DNA of 64,000 bases from Dioscorea cayenensis subsp. rotundata (lineage: Eukaryota; Streptophyta; Magnoliopsida; Dioscoreales; Dioscoreaceae). Of this stretch, positions 1 to 11,844 are shown in pieces; position 1 is the first letter of the stretch; each line of letters starts with the position of its first letter. The notes under the pieces are model-generated. The model did not search any database. It was given only the letters and a program-made list of their open reading frames with translations, and was not told the DNA's origin. Made by a program: the position numbers and the translations under genes. Location of the stretch: assembly GCF_009730915.1 (NCBI RefSeq), contig NC_052475.1:23001016-23065015 (forward strand). Reading direction: 5' to 3'.

Positions 1-1400
1 TTGCAACACCCAGTTGCAACATGGCCCATCTTACTGAACATGACTGAGTTCTAGCTAGATGCACCCGAATCTGCGACCTTCAACCTCCCGGTTCCTTCAG
101 TCCGCCTCGTAGCAGTTGACTCGACCCGAGCTCCTCCTGCCTGCAGCTGCTTCATTCCTCTAGTCACTTCAGAAGGTCTCTCTCTCCCGAGGGACGTGGC
201 CACCAAGGCACACGTGACCATCTCACCGAAGATAGCCACCGAAGATCTCCCGATCTTCCTTTCCAAACTTGGCCCAAGTTTGGTCTTCCAAATGATCTTC
301 GTTTGACTCATGGAAATATTGTTACTAAACTTGATCTTGTCTTTATCCAAGTTTAGCCTTCAATACCTTTAAGCATTGTTGGGGGGACTTAATGCTTCAC
401 TTAAGACCCCTTTCGGAAGCACTAACACACCCGTAGATGTCCCAATAACCTGCAAGGTTAGTCTCCAAAAACACATGCAAAGATAGGACTATAATAGAGA
501 AAAAAAGATAAACACACACAAACCACGACTACAGTAATTACGTGGAGTTCGGCACTCTGCCTACGCTCCACGTGGGGTCGGGAATTGAAATCCACTACGA
601 AGAATATCTCTCGATGGCTTGAACAACTCTCAAGCTCGTCTCGAAGAAAACAATAAGAAAATCCCCGAGTTATATATACCTCATATCCAACCTCGATGAG
701 AGATAATCTTATTAGCATATATTATATGCTAATATATCCTTATATACTAACATAATAATATATGCTAATATATCCTTATATACTAACATAATAATATATA
801 TGCTAATATATCTATATAACATAAGTCAACATGTGACTAACACGCACATGCCCACAAAGCCACTCATAGTTATTTCTTATCATTGTTTCTCTTCACAAGC
901 ATGATCTTTAATCATCCATACTTGGATCTTCAAATCTCTAATCATATCTTATGCAATCTTCAATCAATCTCCTCATATGACTAGTCTTTATGAATAGTTC
1001 CGCCCATAGATAGCTCTTGAATCTTCCTTCAATATAGTAATGTTAAATATGGTCTTGATGATCTCCTTGGTATGTCTTTACCTTATTTAGTTTGTGTCTT
1101 CAAATAGCTTCACACCAAACTAAATCTTTGTGTCTTCAAATAGCTTCACATAATCTTTATGATCTTGAACTCTTGCCAATAATAGAATATCACTCTCTTT
1201 TCAAATAGATCTTTCTAAAAAAGAGCTCTATCAAAGATACGAATAATCATCCCGGATCTTACCAAGGATAGATAAACACATCAAAAATAAAACTTGCCTT
1301 TCTAGAAAAGACCCTATAGTCTTGATGCACTTTTCAAAAATAGTTTATCATCACATGATTGTATTGAGAGAAATATCTTCAATATAGATCTTAATCAAAT
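1..1400 (-). mobile_element. Degenerate Ty1/copia-like LTR plus start of internal region (truncated by window edge)
   Basis: Read on the minus strand, this stretch looks like a copia LTR. It has a TATA-like tatataac around 668-680, followed by a transcribed leader whose wording (GCGTAGGCAGAGTGCCGAAC, near 545-570) is typical of Tork/Tnt1-type R-U5 regions, and then a CAACA at about 379-383. A weak GGTATTGAAGGC near 353-364 may be a decayed Met-tRNA primer-binding site. Downstream at 51-350 a 99-codon minus-strand reading frame could be the start of a gag-like region, but I cannot recognise it by homology. A GGTGGAGATTT polypurine-like tract lies at the other side near 1400. Exact LTR ends and a target-site duplication were not found, so the boundaries are approximate. 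Confidence 0.45.
716..822. repeat. 36-bp AT-rich tandem repeat inside the LTR remnant
   Basis: About two and a half copies of a 36-bp unit (starting atatgctaatatatcc and ending actaacataataat) lie head to tail, just upstream of the predicted TATA region of the minus-strand LTR. This is where copia enhancer (U3) repeats usually sit. Confidence 0.7.
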
Positions 1401-2430
1401 CTCCACCTTGATCTCCATTAAATGTCATGATAACATCTTTTGCCACATCATCATCCTAGTCATCTTTTCTTTTGATGAGTCACCACATGCCACGTCATCA
1501 TCCTCTTGCCATGTCACCACTTGGCTTGTCATATAATGCCAATCCTACGTCATCAGACTTAACACAACCATTTAGAATATTTCATTATGACAACATTGAA
1601 TTAATTCATCAACCTAAAATTCACTCTCACTGTCTTCCATTAACATTCATTTCACTTTACAAATAACTGCATGATGAAACTTTGATATGCCAATTGTTAA
1701 TTAAGAGATTTGTGTTCAAAGATGGGTGTGATGAACACATATGTCATAACAGATTTAGTATTTTATTTAGTATTTCATTTCCATCAAATTCAAGAATTGA
1801 AGATTTGATGATCAATATATAATTAGGGAAGTAGAAATGCAATGGCATTATCCTAAATACAAGAAAGCTGATTAAGAAATGATGCCCGAGTAGAATCTTT
1901 AACCATCACCATAGTGACCCGAGTGATTGATAAATAAGAGAAAATTTGCCAAGGTTGCTTTTATCTTGCCTTTTGAGCAGTTTAACCCTAACCCTAATGT
2001 TTTGTGATAGTTCATCTTAATACTCTGAAATGATATTAAAGAGTTTTCTTATTGATCAATCATTCCTAATTATTACTAAGCTTAAATTTTGGTTTGTCTA
2101 TACTTGTTTGATTGACAAATAAATTGAGTTTTATAATTACATGATTGTGCTTTAATTATCAAGAATAATAATTTAATTAAGCTGATCAACTTCAATAAGA
2201 AAATACAAAAATTAAAGCACTAACATGACACAACCTCATTCCACAAAGGAAAAAAATTCCAAGATTAGGGTATGGAAAATCCTAATCTCCATCATAAGAC
2301 CTCATAAAAATAATAAACTAATAATTTTAATAATGACTTCACATAATATATGTACCATAAAATCTCAAGCTAGAAAGAAAGATCTCAAGTTTATATATTA
2401 TAATAATTATGAATTTATCTTTTCTATAGC

Positions 2431-2466
<36 letters not shown>

Positions 2467-3873
2467 CCAACTAACAAGCACTAGACATTGGGCACACTTG
2501 CTGAAAAAGTACAAATAAACAGGTGGTTGTGGGACAATAAATCCTGGTTCGTTCATTAAAGCCTTCGTCAACATAATAAGTAACAATCCTTTTCTTTAAT
2601 AATTCTAAGTTGCTTTATTAAAGCCAGACCTGCCCATGTGACCGTTTGTTATGTCACTAGATGCTTTAATTCCTGGAATATATGCTATTGCTAAATAATA
2701 ACAACTCCTTTTCTACATATACATGTGTCAATACACTACCTGTATATAATTATAATAATAATAAAAAATTTATATATACAGCAAAATCTTTAATTCTTTC
2801 TCCATTCATCACTCTGATTTTCTATTCAGCGTCCCATCCAACATAAGCATGTGCTATTGAGTTTTTACCGCCAAAACCAAATGAACAAATTAATGTCATA
2901 TGTTTTTTTGGATGTGAGATGTTTTATTACACATCCGGATTATATATATATATATATGCCTATTTTTACAATAGAAAGATAGTAATTTTTATCTTATTTA
3001 CATTGCTAGGATGGACAACACTTGTGTGTTAGTTTCCACAACAATTCCATTTTTTCTCATGTTTTCTCAATATATTTAGTTTCATGATGTTGTCATTTTC
3101 TGTTATATATATATATATATAATTTTTATTTTACTAGTTACTATTTTAATATCTAGTAGGAGTTTAGTAGTTTATTTTTTTTAATAAAGTGAATAATTCA
3201 TTAATTTATTAAAGGGAAAAAAACAGAATAAATAAACAGGAATCAAATAAAAAAACTGAAACATAAAGAAATGATAGAAACTCCAGACTAGATAAAAAGA
3301 AAAAAAAAACAATTGAAAAGGTGAAATCCACCATCTATTATCTGAAGTCTTCTCAAACTCAATTGCCAATTTTTGTATTTATTTATTTTTAATAAATTTG
3401 CAGTTTATTTATTTTTATAAAAAAATTAAGTTTTTTTAATAATTGATTGAGGTGAGTGACTTGTCCATTTTATTTAATATATATATATTATAGTTGTTTT
3501 ATTTTGTTGCACTGTACAGTTATGTTTTTCTTTAACATGAGCTTATTTCATTTTGTTCATAATAGTATTAATAAGAATAAATATTAATAAATAGGTGTTG
3601 CTAATGAAAAAAAATATGCAAATGAAATATAAGGGAAGAACATATAAATCATTGTTAAATAATTAATTATTGATAAAGTTTGGTCCATGCTGTTCTCCTG
3701 ATGCAATACATACACACCCAAATCTTTTTGATTGAAAGGTGAATGAATAATTATTATATTAACATGATGTTTTAATATTAAGTTACAGAATATATATTAA
3801 TATATTAACATAATTTTTTTAATTTAAAGTTTTCAATTTTGATAACTGAAGCTCTTGTTTAAAGTTTAAACTC
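1401..3873. other. AT-rich intergenic region, no gene seen
   Basis: No convincing coding sequence. It holds two near-identical TGCCACATCATCATCCT-type motifs (about 1440 and 1489), a short telo-box-like AACCCTAACCCTAA at about 1985-1998, and (TA)n microsatellites near 2437-2466, 2941-2958 and 3103-3121. The short reading frames here are low-complexity or AT-driven. Confidence 0.6.
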
Positions 3874-3878
3874 CAAAC

Positions 3879-4290
3879 TATTAAGAATATATATGTTATA
3901 GATGTAAAGATAGTAATAAGAATAGAGAACCAGAGTATTTACCAAAACCCAAAAACCTCGAATTAACTCTTCTTCTTTCTTCTTTTTATTTCTCTTTTCT
4001 TTTTTCTTCTCTTTTCTTTTTTATCTCAAAGTATACAAAATGAGGGGTATTTATAGGGTTACTAAGAGTTGAATGAGCGGCGAGGATCGATTCGATCCGA
4101 CGGTCCAAAATACTCCCGGTTGGTGGAATAGTAATGACGACCGCGGCCGCTACTGACCACATGGGCGTCTGCTACAGTGTTGCATGCCCTGCCATGATGA
4201 TATCTAGAAGTTACTATAGTAATGCTGCTACTGCTACTGAGTGAAATTACTACAGATGGCGATCCATTAAAAAAATATTTGTTTATAACA
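3879..4290 (-). repeat. 3' LTR of copia A
   Basis: 412 bp, sharing near-identical blocks with 9899-10313 along its full length, for example ttaagaatatatatgttata at the + left end and tttgtttataaca at the right end. There are scattered substitutions and small indels between the two copies, so the insertion is not very recent. The terminal dinucleotide on the + left side reads TA instead of TG. Confidence 0.9.
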
Positions 4291-4300
4291 CTCCCCTGGA
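4291..4300 (-). other. Polypurine tract of copia A
   Basis: On the minus strand the bases just before the 3' LTR read CCAGGGGAG, directly abutting TGTTATAAAC. The position and composition fit the plus-strand primer used in reverse transcription. Confidence 0.75.
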
Positions 4301-4534
4301 TGCCTACGACCAAAGGATATGCCTCGTTAAAAACCTTGCTAGGAAAAACCCAGTGGGATAAAAAAACCTAGCTAAGGAAAAAAAGAGTACACTATCCTGG
4401 CATATTCGAGGGTTACCGCCTCATTAAAAAAACCTTGCCTGGAAAAACCCATTGGGACAAAAACCTCGCGAAGGGAAAAAGAGTACAGTCTCCTCAAATA
4501 AATAACTTTTAACTCATATCAAGTACTTACATCC

Positions 4535-4838
4535 TTAAGTCTTCTCATCCCGATTTTTGTATATAAGTCTTTGGTGAATGCACTTAGGAAGTGATTTTGT
4601 GAATAGATCGACCTGATTCTCACTTTGGATCGAATCTTTTCGAACTTCTATAACGCCTTCTTTTCCGGAGATCATGAGTGTAGAAAAAAATTTTTGGTGA
4701 TATATGTTTTCGCTCGTCACCTTTAATATAACCTCCTTGTATTTGAGAAATACAAGCATTGTTGTCTTCATAAATTCTGTGAGAATTTGTTGTTACTCGA
4801 TGGTAATTTGCAGGGATGATCATGATACGCCCAATCAT
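4535..4838 (-). pseudogene. copia A RNase H domain remnant
   Basis: Two overlapping minus-strand frames carry pieces of a copia RNase H. One has the motif block YEDNNACISQIQGGYIKGD followed by RKHISPK. The other contains VDLFTKSLP, the conserved end of copia polyproteins. The two pieces are out of frame with each other, so the domain is broken. In intact elements this enzyme degrades the RNA strand of the RNA:DNA hybrid. Confidence 0.85.
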
Positions 4839-4999
4839 AGATCGTAACCATTGGCATTCACGACTTGCTTCATGGAGAGCTAGAATTTCAGAGATGATTT
4901 GATGAAGTAGTCGTAAGAGTTTGTTTTGTGGAACGCCATGAGATAGCCGTACTCATTGTAAGAAAAACATGTATCCAGTCCCGAGATCGCCTTTTATGA

Positions 5000-6127
5000 G
5001 GATCAGACAGATACCCAAAGCATCAAGCAAAAACACAGTGAGGTTGGATGAAGACTCATGTCGATAGAATAAACCCGGATCCGTAGTTCCTCGTAAATAA
5101 CGTAGCACATCTTTTATTCCTTTCCGATGTCTTCGTGTCGTGTAGAACTCAGTATCTTGCTAGAAGATTTACTGCAAAAGCTATATCTGGTCTCGTATTA
5201 TTTGCAAGATACATTAATGCACCGATTGCACTTAAATATGGAGTTTTCGGACCAAGAATGATCTCTCCTTCTTCCGGGTGGGCGAAATGGATCTTTCGAA
5301 CATCAAGAGTTCGGACGACCATCTGGGCGTACTCGATGGATAAGCCTTCTCCATATCGAATCTCTTCAGAGACCTTTTCTCAGTATAGGTTAATTGATGC
5401 ACAAATATTCCTGAGGATAAGTGCTCGATTTGTATACCTAGACGTAATTTGGTCTTTCCCAAATCTTTCATTTCAAATTCTTTTTCGAGATATGATCTTT
5501 AGCATTCGTAATTTCGGAAGGAGTGCCTACAAGATTTAAATCATCCACATATACTCGTTATCACAACAAAAACCGTTAGTATAACTTTTTTTAATAAACA
5601 CACATGGACATATATTATCATTTTGGTACCCTTCTTTTATAAGATATTCAATGAGACGTGTTATACCACATCCGTCCAGCATTGTTTTTAACCCATAAAA
5701 GAGATCTCCGTAATTTAATAGAGTATAAATGATGATTATTTGTAATGTTTGTTTTTCTATATCCTTCGTGGATTTTCATATATATGTCATTTTCAAGTAA
5801 TCCATACAGATATGTTGTGACAACATCCATCAACTGCATATCTAATTTATTACTTGCTGCCATGGCAATTAAAAATCGAAAAGTAATTCCATCCATTACA
5901 GGAGAGTATGTCTCTTCATAATCAATACCAGGCATTTGAGAAAAACCTTGAGCAACCAGTCTTGCTTTGTATCTCATAATTTGATTATTTTCATTTCTTT
6001 TTCTCACAAACACCCATTTATAACCGACTGGTTTTATCCCTTCTGGTGTTGGCACTATCGGCCCAAACACCTCACGTTTTGATAGGGAATTTAGCTCGAC
6101 TGGATAGCTTCTTTCCATTTTGGCCAA
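5000..6127 (-). pseudogene. copia A reverse transcriptase remnant
   Basis: The minus-strand frame 5648-6127 gives a good copia RT N-terminus: YKWVFVRKRNENN, then YKARLVAQGFSQMPGIDYEE, and a degraded DVVTTYLYGLLENDIYM. Further on, the catalytic YVDD box is still readable at 5540-5551 but in another frame, followed by the LGIQIEHLSSGIFVHQ-type block (5232-5471). Several frame changes and stops separate these pieces, so no functional enzyme is made. Confidence 0.9.
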
Positions 6128-6691
6128 TCATTTCTTTGTCGACATTCTTCAATAGATCGTGGCTCTGGATCATTATTAGTATTTATTTCTATATTTGTAG
6201 CCACATTGTAGATGAATATATCATTTATTTCGGTCTCATGCCGATTCAATCTTTGACCATCATCTACATAGCAAATTGAATTTTCAACATTTTCAGAAAT
6301 ATCATCCCCCATTGATTCTTCATTAACTTGTTCGAGGGTTTTTATAATTTCCTCCCTTTTCACATGGGAGATCCTTATCTTTATCTTTTCGCTTCCTTTT
6401 CTAGGAGTCGAATCTTTGGCACCAATTGGTCTTCCACGCTTTTTTTGTCGTGGTTTATTTTTCTATTTGATTTTTCTTTCAATGGATTCTTAGGAATCTC
6501 AATTCTTGCAGGAGCATTAGCAGCTGGTATATATGATTTGGTTACCATTTTAGTATCGATGAATGCATCGGGTATTTTCATTTGCAATATTTTTGCAATT
6601 TAATGATCCTTTTGAACTTCAAGTTCACATTCATTGGTACGAGGATCATATGTATGTAATCGTGATGCATTCCAATCAATTTCTTTTTGGC

Positions 6692-7600
6692 TCATTTTTG
6701 AGTAATCATTTCTCCCCTAATGCAGGGGAAGACAGATTCATCAAAATGACAATCTGCAAATCTTGCAAGAAATACATCCTCACGTAATGGTTCTAAATAT
6801 CGTATAATCGAAGGGGAATCATAACCAACATATATACCAAGTCTGCGTTGTGGACCCATTTTTGTACGATTTGGTGGTGGTATTGGCACATATACTCGCA
6901 CAACCAAATATTCTTATATATGAAATATCGGGCTCTTTACCCATAACAAGTTGGTGTGGTGAATATGAATTACATGCGAGTGGGTGGATCCAGTATTAAA
7001 AGTGCTGCAGCATGCAAAAATAGCATGACCCCTACGCATTTTGTAGGCGGTTTCAGTCCTTAATAACATCGACTGAGCAATAATCTTGAGTCTTTTTAAT
7101 TAATGACTCCGCTAACCCATTTTGGGTATGTACATGAGCTACTCGGATGCTCAACATGTATTCCAACCGCCATACTAATAATCATAAAATGATTTTTGAT
7201 GAAAATTCACCAAAGATTATCAAGACGAATCGTCTTTTATGGGATAATCTGGAAATTGTGCTTTAAGCCCCGATAATTTGTGCCAATAACCTTGCAAAAT
7301 GCTACATTCCTTGTAGACGAAGTGAAACATGGGACCATCTAGTCGATGCATCGATTAAAACCATAAAAATACCTAAATGGTCCACACGACGGATGTATTG
7401 GTCCACAAATGTCTCTTTGTATTCTTTCTAAAAATTTAGGAGATTCACCAGTCACTTTTGTTATAGAAGGTCTGGTTATTAGCTTTCCCATTGAACATGC
7501 TGAACATGCATATTCATTATGTGTTAGGATTTTTATAATCCTTCAGATGGGTGTCCATGAGAACTAGTAATAATCCGGTAGCAACATAATAGCATCCCGG
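6692..7600 (-). pseudogene. copia A integrase region remnant
   Basis: The minus strand at 6692-6907 encodes the end of a copia integrase region: KMGPQRRLGIYVGYDSPSII, then REDVFLARFADCHFDE. The stretch up to about 7600 continues with decayed integrase-core coding. The catalytic D,D-35-E triad cannot be read in one frame. Confidence 0.75.
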
Positions 7601-7684
7601 ATGTCCAAGTCTTTCATGCCATATTTTTAAATATCTCCGGGTCATTAACCTTCCCGGGTTAATACCGTATGTGATTCCATCACT

Positions 7685-8059
7685 TTAATACGTGTAAAAT
7701 ATAATCCCGAGGATATACGGGAAAGCTTTCAAGTACACGCTTTTTGGCATGAAATGACTTGTGTAATATAAAGATATTCTTTTTCCTTCCTTATCAACCG
7801 CCTCTAAATGATATCCATTGAGACGTATATCTTTAAAGCTTAAAAGGTTCCTCCTAGACTTAGGGGAATAGAGAGCATTTTTTATCTGCAAGGATGTTCC
7901 ATTTAGCAACATCAACGCCGCTTTCTCCGAACCTTCAACCGGTCCGATGACCCCTGCTATTGTGGCTATATATGCCTTTCTCATTGATAAGGATATAAAA
8001 ATATTTTTTCTTGTCAAAAATAGTATGCGTTGTCCCGCAATCAATAATGCATTCATCAT
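7685..8059 (-). pseudogene. copia A protease / pre-integrase region remnant
   Basis: A 124-codon minus-strand frame contains RKAYIATIAGVIGPVEGSEK, then LYSPKSRRNLLSFKDIRLNGYH, which is the copia protease C-terminal half leading into the GAG-pre-integrase segment. The catalytic Asp region just upstream is altered and out of frame, so processing activity is not expected. Confidence 0.75.
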
Positions 8060-8239
8060 CAGTCATATTCTAACAAAACAAAAGAAAAACATAATTTAAT
8101 AAAACATAAAGACATATTACAAACTAGTCTATAAGGAAATCTGACATATCTAAATATGTATTTTTCGACTACATTTAAATTATTTATGGAATTATCCTCA
8201 ATTGGATCAACTATGGGGTTGTCAGAGAAAATTTGTCTC

Positions 8240-9142
8240 AATATCTTTACCTTTCTTGTTTTTAAGTGATTCTTGGTAAAGATGGATCAAAAATGTTTTG
8301 GGGTCCCCGCAAATTTCGGACCAATGACCTTCCAGGACACAACGATAGCATGTATCTTTCTTTGTCTCTAACCCCATCTTGTGGCTTTGTTGCTTTTGTT
8401 GATGTACATCAATTCTGTTATCGCGTGGTCCGATATTATTTCGGCCCCCACCACGACCGCGTAGTCCTCGACCACCATAATTTCCTCCATCCGCGGTTTT
8501 TAAAAACTAGCACGCGACCACGCCATCTTCTTTGCCCAAAATTAATTTACAGCAGTGAGTCGATCCAGATGGTCGAGATTGATGATTCCGCATCAACAAT
8601 TCATTGTTTTGCTCCGCCGCAGGAGACAAGAAATTAATTCGAGAATTTTTGTAAAAATTCTTTTCTCTATATTGTTGTTGTAATATAACATTTCGATGCG
8701 TGAAATGTTGTAAATGTTTTTCCCGAGCATCATTCCTTCACATCATGCTTTCTCCACGAGACGGCAAATCTGAAAACAATTTTTAAACGACTCGAATTAT
8801 ATTCTCGCACGCTTTTAAAATCTTGAAACACGAGGCTTGACCAATCATTGCGTGCTTTGGGCAAGTAGACCATTCTCGAGATGTTCAAATCTCTTTCGGG
8901 GATAACCACAATCCTCGTGGATCCTCAATGGTCAAGTATTCATTTTTCAGGCCATCATCAATATGATGCCTTATAAATATTAAGGCCTTCACTTGTTATC
9001 ACTAGGCTCATTGCTATTAGCCCTCAATAGTTTTTACTCGGGTTTCTTGCTTTCGGATGGAGCTTGATATCGAGGCTCCGGGGATATATAATTGCTCCCA
9101 GATTCTAAGGGCCTCAAATTCTCTTTTTGCAATATTTGCCAT
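8240..9142 (-). pseudogene. copia A gag remnant with zinc knuckle
   Basis: The gag start is recognisable at 9142 on the minus strand: MANIAKREFEAL, the common plant copia gag opening. A complete CCHC zinc knuckle (CYRCVLEGHWSEIC, spacing C-x2-C-x4-H-x4-C) is encoded near 8305-8350. The frame is broken between these points. In intact elements gag forms the virus-like particle and binds RNA. Confidence 0.8.
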
Positions 9143-9898
9143 TTTCTCTTCAAAAATAATAATACAACATGTAATTAGAATAGAGAGTACTGAATCAAAA
9201 ACATAAAGCATCTATATCTGCTCATGTATACTGGATCTGCTCATGCACGCATACTATTCATGTATACTGGATCTGCTCATGTACTGCGATCTGCTCATGT
9301 ATATGGTATCTGTTCATACTAATCGCAATTATTGCGAAAGATTGGGAATTAAAAATTTGTTTGAAAGTGATTATAAGTTAAAATGGAAGAAGAAGTAAAG
9401 ATAAGGGAGAGAAGAAAGTAGGGGCCGACTGAAGAAAGGCCGGCCGGGCGGAGAAATCCGACCAAGCTGGGAGGAGGGCCGACGGGAAGAGAGGACGGGC
9501 ATGGAGAAGAGAAAGGGTCGGAGGTTCGCCCGGTGGAGTTTTTTACCGCTTGCGGGATCCCGAGGCTTACCATGGCGGACTTGGGGAAGATTATACCGGA
9601 AGATTTTGGATTTGATAGTAAACCTCATTGTAATAATAATATTATTATTTTTCTTGTTTATTTTAAAAGTAATGGTAATATTAGCCTTAGTGGATTTAGT
9701 ACTGTATGTTTTTTATGTATGCTTCTAAGAAAAATCGAAATTATGTATTAAATAAAATGTATGGTTTGCTAGTATTATATTACTCAGTCGAACCTTCTTG
9801 CATTCGAAATGTTAGAAATGGGTTCCACATATATAACATATATATTAGATAAGCTAAAGAAAATTAAAAATCATATGAGCAAATTCGATGCGATAACG
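9143..9898 (-). other. Long 5' leader of copia A with tandem repeats and a GC-rich island
   Basis: Between the 5' LTR (ending at 9899) and the gag start lie 756 bp. About five degenerate copies of an ATCTGCTCATGTATACTGG-type unit occupy 9214-9321. A strongly GC-rich block occupies about 9420-9600, unlike the rest of the element; read on the + strand it resembles an exon (MADLGKIIPEDFGFD). The bases next to the LTR on the minus strand, CGTTATCGCATCGAATTTGC, resemble a primer-binding region. Confidence 0.6.
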
Positions 9899-10313
9899 TG
9901 TTAAGAATATATATGTTATAGATGTAAAGATAGTAATAATAATAGAGAACCAGAGTATTTACCAAAACCCAAAAACCTTGAAGAATTAACTTCTTCTTCT
10001 TTCTTCTTTTATTTCTCTCTTTTCTTTTTCTTCTCTTTCTTTTTTTATCTCAAAGTATACAAAATGAGGGGGTATTTATAGGGTTACAAGAGTTGAATGA
10101 ACGGCCGTGGATCGATTCGATCCGACGGTCCAAAAATACCCCTAGTTAGTGGAATAAGAATAGACGTCATGGCGACATACAAGATCTATATGGGTCAGTC
10201 TACATGAGTTGTTGCACTGCTACATGATGATACCTAGAAGTTACTATAGTAATGCCGGCTGCTACAGTGAAATTGCTACAGTAAGCATCCATTAAAAATA
10301 TTTGTTTATAACA
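9899..10313 (-). repeat. 5' LTR of copia A
   Basis: 415 bp, TG...CA ended in the + orientation (TGTTAAGAATA ... TTTATAACA), matching 3879-4290. It is followed directly by the CAAAC target-site duplication at 10314-10318. Confidence 0.9.
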
Positions 10314-10318
10314 CAAAC

Positions 10319-10553
10319 CACATTAAAACTTTTTTTTTTGGGGGGTAATCACAGGCAATATGACCAACCAGTGATGCCAACCCATCAATCAATTATACAA
10401 AACATCTCTTCCAAGATTCTGCGCTCTCTGGTTTATTATTTATTTATTTTCAAACTAACACATATCTATATTTTAATATTTCAAGATTAATGAAAACCGG
10501 AAAATGAAGACGTTAAGAAAATAATAAGAAAATTAGCCGAATGAGATTACTGA

Positions 10554-10595
<42 letters not shown>

Positions 10596-11690
10596 GAACA
10601 TATAAAAATAATTTAGAATTGAAGATCTATTTAAATGTGTATGTGTTAAATTAAATCAGGAGAACAAAGTGGATTAAATAAAATTGAGGTCATTGCCAAA
10701 ATTAAAATATAATTTGATTGGATTGGATTGGATTGGATGTTCCCCATCTCAACCCTATATTTGATATTTGCCACCATGTTACGCACATGCAACATGACCA
10801 ACCAGTGATGCCATTGCCAACCCAACAATCAATTATTATATGGTGTCTAATCCGAGTTGCAACATGTTAATAAGAGCCCTCATATCCATGATTAATCGAG
10901 AATATATTAAAAGTACAAATTAAAATAAAAATAAAACCTTATATTTTTTTAAAAGTCTATAATGAGCGTGTTTTCCGTGAGCAATTTTAGGGGCTTATTT
11001 TTTTATTTTTTTAATTTGTCATCATCTACCTTATGATTATTGACAATGTATGTTGTAATATATTCTTGATCTCTATTATTTAATTTTTTTTTACAAATAT
11101 AACAGCCACGGTGATAGTTAGAAATTTCAAATTATTTATTTTTCTATTATATTTTTGGATTATAAAATGGTTTTTTGGTTCATTCGTTCTGAACTCTCTA
11201 TATAAAATATTTATTTTCAAAAAAACACCAGAGATTGAGCTTCAAAACGCACACAATGCATAAATATTTGTTGAGTATTTAAGACCATTTCACACTTGTT
11301 TTTTCATCTTTATTCCTTATTTTGATGATGAGGTTGTAGCATCCGAATCTTATTTTTATCATTTTTAAAATATTAGAATATATATAATTATCAAAATATA
11401 TTTTTATTTTTAAAATTAATTTTTAAATAATTAATTAAATATGAATAAACCGGGAATTGAATCTTCTTCTAGTTGTCCACCATCATTTATCATTTTAATT
11501 CTCAGAATTCAAAATTTAAAATTTAAATCCTCAGAGCCGTTCAAGTGATAAGGCAGTGGGAACCAATGAAGTCGAGCCACGTAGGACATAATGGGTCCCA
11601 ATGGTAACCAGGCTGGCCAAGCACATGGGCGTGGGTCCCACATCACCACGGGGGAATAAACCCCACTTTTTTTGTCGCCTTCTTGTCTAC
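10319..11690. other. AT-rich intergenic region with microsatellites and a short duplication
   Basis: No gene seen. It contains (TAA)n at 10557-10595, five GATTG units at 10716-10738, and a dispersed duplication of about 45 bp (10355-10397 and 10789-10838) sharing the block ATGACCAACCAGTGATGCC. The 3' part (from about 11540) is less AT-rich and is the promoter of the AG-peptide gene. Confidence 0.6.
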
Positions 11691-11697
11691 TCTCTCT

Positions 11698-11707
11698 CTT
11701 TATAAAA
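11698..11707 (+). promoter_or_regulatory. TATA box of the AG-peptide gene
   Basis: TTTATAAAAA lies about 145 bp upstream of the predicted start codon at 11845, preceded by a CT-rich tract. This placement fits a plant core promoter with a leader of roughly 110 nt. Confidence 0.6.
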
Positions 11708-11844
11708 ACCATAAACAAAGGCCTTGGGAGCCCTAGAAATCCAAACCATAGAGCCGGGTTCTCGCGTTCATCGCCTTCTTCTCTTCTCCAATCTCTCCTT
11801 GCTTTTGAGAGAAAGAGAGAGATCTGAGAGAGTTCTAGTGAGCA

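Larger units (their letters stand above)
3879..10313 (-). mobile_element. Complete Ty1/copia LTR retrotransposon (copia A), coding region decayed
   Basis: A 6,435-bp element lies on the minus strand. It is bounded by two LTRs (3879-4290 and 9899-10313) and flanked by a perfect 5-bp target-site duplication CAAAC (3874-3878 and 10314-10318). LTR ends follow the copia TGTTA...TAACA pattern, except that the left copy starts TA in + orientation. Order on the minus strand is gag (with zinc knuckle), protease, integrase, reverse transcriptase, RNase H, which is the Ty1/copia order. A purine tract CCAGGGGAG abuts the 3' LTR. All domains carry frameshifts or stops, so the element cannot be autonomous. 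The 5' leader is unusually long and partly GC-rich. Confidence 0.93.

Noticed and set aside
1983-1998. Interstitial telomere-like AACCCTAACCCTAA
   Set aside because: Just two units; telo-box-like motifs are common in plant DNA and no longer array is present.
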